Assembly (NCBI GenBank): GCA_023425455.1
Contig: JAFACP010000085.1
Coordinates: 1 to 7,268, forward strand
Length of the DNA stretch: 7,268 bases
Origin: Pseudomonadota bacterium
Lineage (GTDB): Bacteria > Pseudomonadota > Gammaproteobacteria > Enterobacterales > Enterobacteriaceae
Direction: 5' to 3'
Every line of letters starts with the position of its first letter. Position 1 is the first letter of the stretch. Both the position numbers and the translations under genes were made by a program. Below are positions 5,780 through 7,268 of the stretch, piece after piece. A model generated the notes under the pieces. That model was given only the letters and a program-made list of their open reading frames with translations. It was not told the DNA's origin and ran no database searches.

Positions 5780-7122
5780 GGCTGGATCTCCACGCTCTGG
5801 ATGGTGCGGTTCTCAAGATCGAAGGCATGGCGCAGGCGGCCGGTGTGATACAGGCAATTGAGCTGGAGCTGATGCAGCTGGCCGACGGTTTGCTGCGGGG
5901 TGAAGCGGGCCTGGTAGACCTCCTGCTCGGCGTTGAGGACGTCGAGCAGCGGCCGTGAGCCGAGATCGAGATACTGCTGCTGGTAGAGCGTGCGGGTACG
6001 AACGCTAAGCGCCTCCTGCAGCTTTTGCCGTACGTCGAGCCGGGTGCGCTGAACGGTGGACGGCGCGGCGTCCAGCGCATGACTGGCGGCGTTGCGCCGC
6101 GCCGTCAGCCCGCCGCCCTGGTAAAGCGGCATCTGCACTTTGACCCACGCGGAATACTGGGTGCGATCCCGCACCTCGTTGCCGGCGTAGCGGTCATTGA
6201 GGTAATGACGAACCTCCGGCTCCAGTGAAATGGTGGGGGTCATCTGGGCGTTGGCGTAGTCGAGATTGGCGAGGGCGACGTTGGCCTGCGCCCAGGCGGC
6301 CAGCACCGCCGGAACCAGCCGGTCGTCGGGTTCGGCGATATCGCAGCTGCGCGCCAGTGTGTCGGGAAACGCGTTGCTGACGCGATTGAGGCTGCTCCAG
6401 CCGAGAAAGCTCATCAGGGTGGCGCGTGCGCTGTCCAGGCTGGCCTGATACTGCATCAGCTGCGCGCGTGCGCCCTCAATTCGCGCATCGGTCTGGACGA
6501 CGTCCGAGAGCGAGCTGGCCCCTTCCTCATGACGTACGTTTGCCAGCCTGCCAATCGAGGAGAGGGCGTCGAGCTGCTCTTTGGCGGTTACGACCATCTG
6601 CTGCCAGGTCTGAACCTGCACCAGCGCGATGGCCGTATCGTGGGCGACGGTATCAATGCTGACCAGCACATTGGCCTGCTGCTGGGCTACCCCGGCATTT
6701 TCGGCGCGCACCTGGCTTGCCACCTTGCCAAAGTCGTACAGCATCTGCGACAGCGAAAGCGCCAGCGACGGACTAAAGTCATTATCGCTGCCGTCATGGG
6801 TATAGCCGTTTTCCATGCCGGCGTTAATTTGTGGATAGTATTTCGCTTTGGCGACCTCCACTTCATCGCCCTGGGCGTACAGTTTTCCCACCGCTTCGCC
6901 GACGATCGGATGCCAGCTCACCGCGCGATTCACGGCGTCGCTTAGCTGCAGGGTTCCCGGCGCGGCGTTGCCTGCCACCGGTGCCACGCGGCCGGAAAGC
7001 GAAGGCAGTTGCTGTGTGTCGCTCAGCTCTGCGGTATTAATCATTGCGACCGGGCTGGCGGCGAAAACGGGGGCAGATATCAGGCAGTATGAGAGCCACC
7101 AGTAAGGCATCTTCTTTCCCAT
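5776..7122 (-). CDS. TolC-family outer-membrane channel of a type I secretion system (BapB/LapE type)
   Basis: The outer-membrane and periplasmic exit duct for an adhesin exported by the type I system. A signal peptide is clear (Lys3-Lys4, hydrophobic WWLSYCLISAPVFA, cleavage likely after Ala21 or Ala22). The mature part has the two-fold repeat of outer-membrane efflux proteins. Repeat 1 contains LYDFGKV (128-134) and GASSLSDVVQ (201-210); repeat 2 contains the equivalent MPLYQGGGL (331-339) and GSRPLLDVLN (388-397). The second repeat is short: the helix between Val364-Arg365 and Gly388 lacks roughly 14-20 residues compared with repeat 1 and TolC, with the apparent gap near residues 370-372. 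That would shorten one long periplasmic helix. The start has AGGGAC five bases upstream; a second in-frame Met at residue 5 is less likely. Its TGA overlaps the ATG of the fused exporter gene. Confidence 0.9.
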   Translation of the reverse strand: MGKKMPYWWLSYCLISAPVFAASPVAMINTAELSDTQQLPSLSGRVAPVAGNAAPGTLQLSDAVNRAVSWHPIVGEAVGKLYAQGDEVEVAKAKYYPQINAGMENGYTHDGSDNDFSPSLALSLSQMLYDFGKVASQVRAENAGVAQQQANVLVSIDTVAHDTAIALVQVQTWQQMVVTAKEQLDALSSIGRLANVRHEEGASSLSDVVQTDARIEGARAQLMQYQASLDSARATLMSFLGWSSLNRVSNAFPDTLARSCDIAEPDDRLVPAVLAAWAQANVALANLDYANAQMTPTISLEPEVRHYLNDRYAGNEVRDRTQYSAWVKVQMPLYQGGGLTARRNAASHALDAAPSTVQRTRLDVRQKLQEALSVRTRTLYQQQYLDLGSRPLLDVLNAEQEVYQARFTPQQTVGQLHQLQLNCLYHTGRLRHAFDLENRTIQSVEIQP

Positions 7123-7161
7123 GTCATGTCCCTAATAAAAAATACGGCTTTATTGTTTGCG

Positions 7162-7182
7162 CCCGGACGGCAGGCGTCCGGG
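7162..7182 (-). terminator. Stem-loop between adhesin and channel genes, possible partial terminator
   Basis: CCCGGACG (7162-7169) pairs perfectly with CGTCCGGG (7175-7182) around five bases. It lies 19 bases past the predicted stop of the upstream gene and 40 bases before the channel gene. On the - strand no T-run follows directly (GCGCAAAC comes next). It is therefore more likely a partial terminator or a barrier to RNA decay, letting the adhesin be made in larger amounts than its exporter. Confidence 0.5.
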
Positions 7183-7201
7183 TCATTTCGTGCATCGGCT
7201 A

Positions 7202-7268
7202 TCAGGTAATAATGTGCTGCTGATTAACCAGCTCGTCGTAGGTGGTCTGAACATTATCCAGCGTGACG
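7202..7268 (-). CDS. C-terminal end of a gene upstream in the operon, probably the secreted large adhesin
   Basis: Only the last 21 codons and TGA are inside the window; the protein ends LDNVQTTYDELVNQQHIIT. The frame is the one that reads as ordinary protein and stops just before the intergenic hairpin. It cannot be identified by itself. Its position directly ahead of a TolC-family channel and exporter gene, as in Salmonella bapABCD, makes it the likely end of the type I-secreted adhesin, whose export signal is C-terminal. The alternative is an unrelated upstream gene. Confidence 0.5.
   Translation of the reverse strand, partial: VTLDNVQTTYDELVNQQHIIT

Noticed and set aside
4619..5848. 409-codon open frame on the + strand over the secretion genes
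   Set aside because: It is opposite the exporter/adaptor frame, whose protein has clear family motifs. The + product is rich in Gln, His, Arg and Gly in a pattern typical of antisense reading of GC-rich genes.
6529..6945. 138-codon + strand frame inside the channel gene
   Set aside because: Antisense to a TolC-family gene with signal peptide and both repeats; no ribosome site or recognisable domain.

Overview
The window looks like chromosome of an enteric bacterium (Enterobacterales, Enterobacter/Lelliottia-like). It is fairly GC-rich, its genes are tightly packed with good Shine-Dalgarno sites, and one gene is a clear nudI orthologue, near-identical to the E. coli protein in the Nudix region. 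No rRNA, tRNA, insertion sequence, CRISPR array or phage gene is visible.

Left part (1-2400): a LysR-type regulator, probably missing only a few N-terminal codons at the window edge, then a complete PLP-dependent fold-type I aminotransferase of the LysN/KAT-II-like group. Both lie on the + strand. A structured dyad lies between them, and a two-hairpin terminator follows the aminotransferase.

Middle (2400-4380): a small NTF2/SnoaL-like protein (- strand) is divergent from an AraC-type cupin regulator (+ strand). Their overlapping promoters contain an operator-like dyad, so the regulator probably controls the small protein, itself, or both. The regulator gene converges on nudI with an 8-bp overlap, and its intrinsic terminator is built over both stop codons. 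A gap of about 300 bp holds a hairpin and the likely nudI promoter but no gene.

Right part (4382-7268, all - strand): what remains of a type I secretion operon for a large surface adhesin, in the order adhesin tail, TolC-family outer-membrane channel, ABC exporter, HlyD-type adaptor. This order matches Salmonella bapABCD. The main result of the window is here. The exporter and adaptor genes are fused into one 465-codon reading frame. The exporter stops in the cytoplasmic loop after its fourth membrane segment, with no ATPase domain, and continues in frame into the last ~88 residues of the adaptor. The outer-membrane channel also looks short by roughly 14-20 residues in one periplasmic helix. 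The system therefore looks recently disabled by in-frame deletion, with the adhesin gene probably still present upstream but without its dedicated exporter. I found no convincing undescribed system; the notable signal is this decayed secretion locus.
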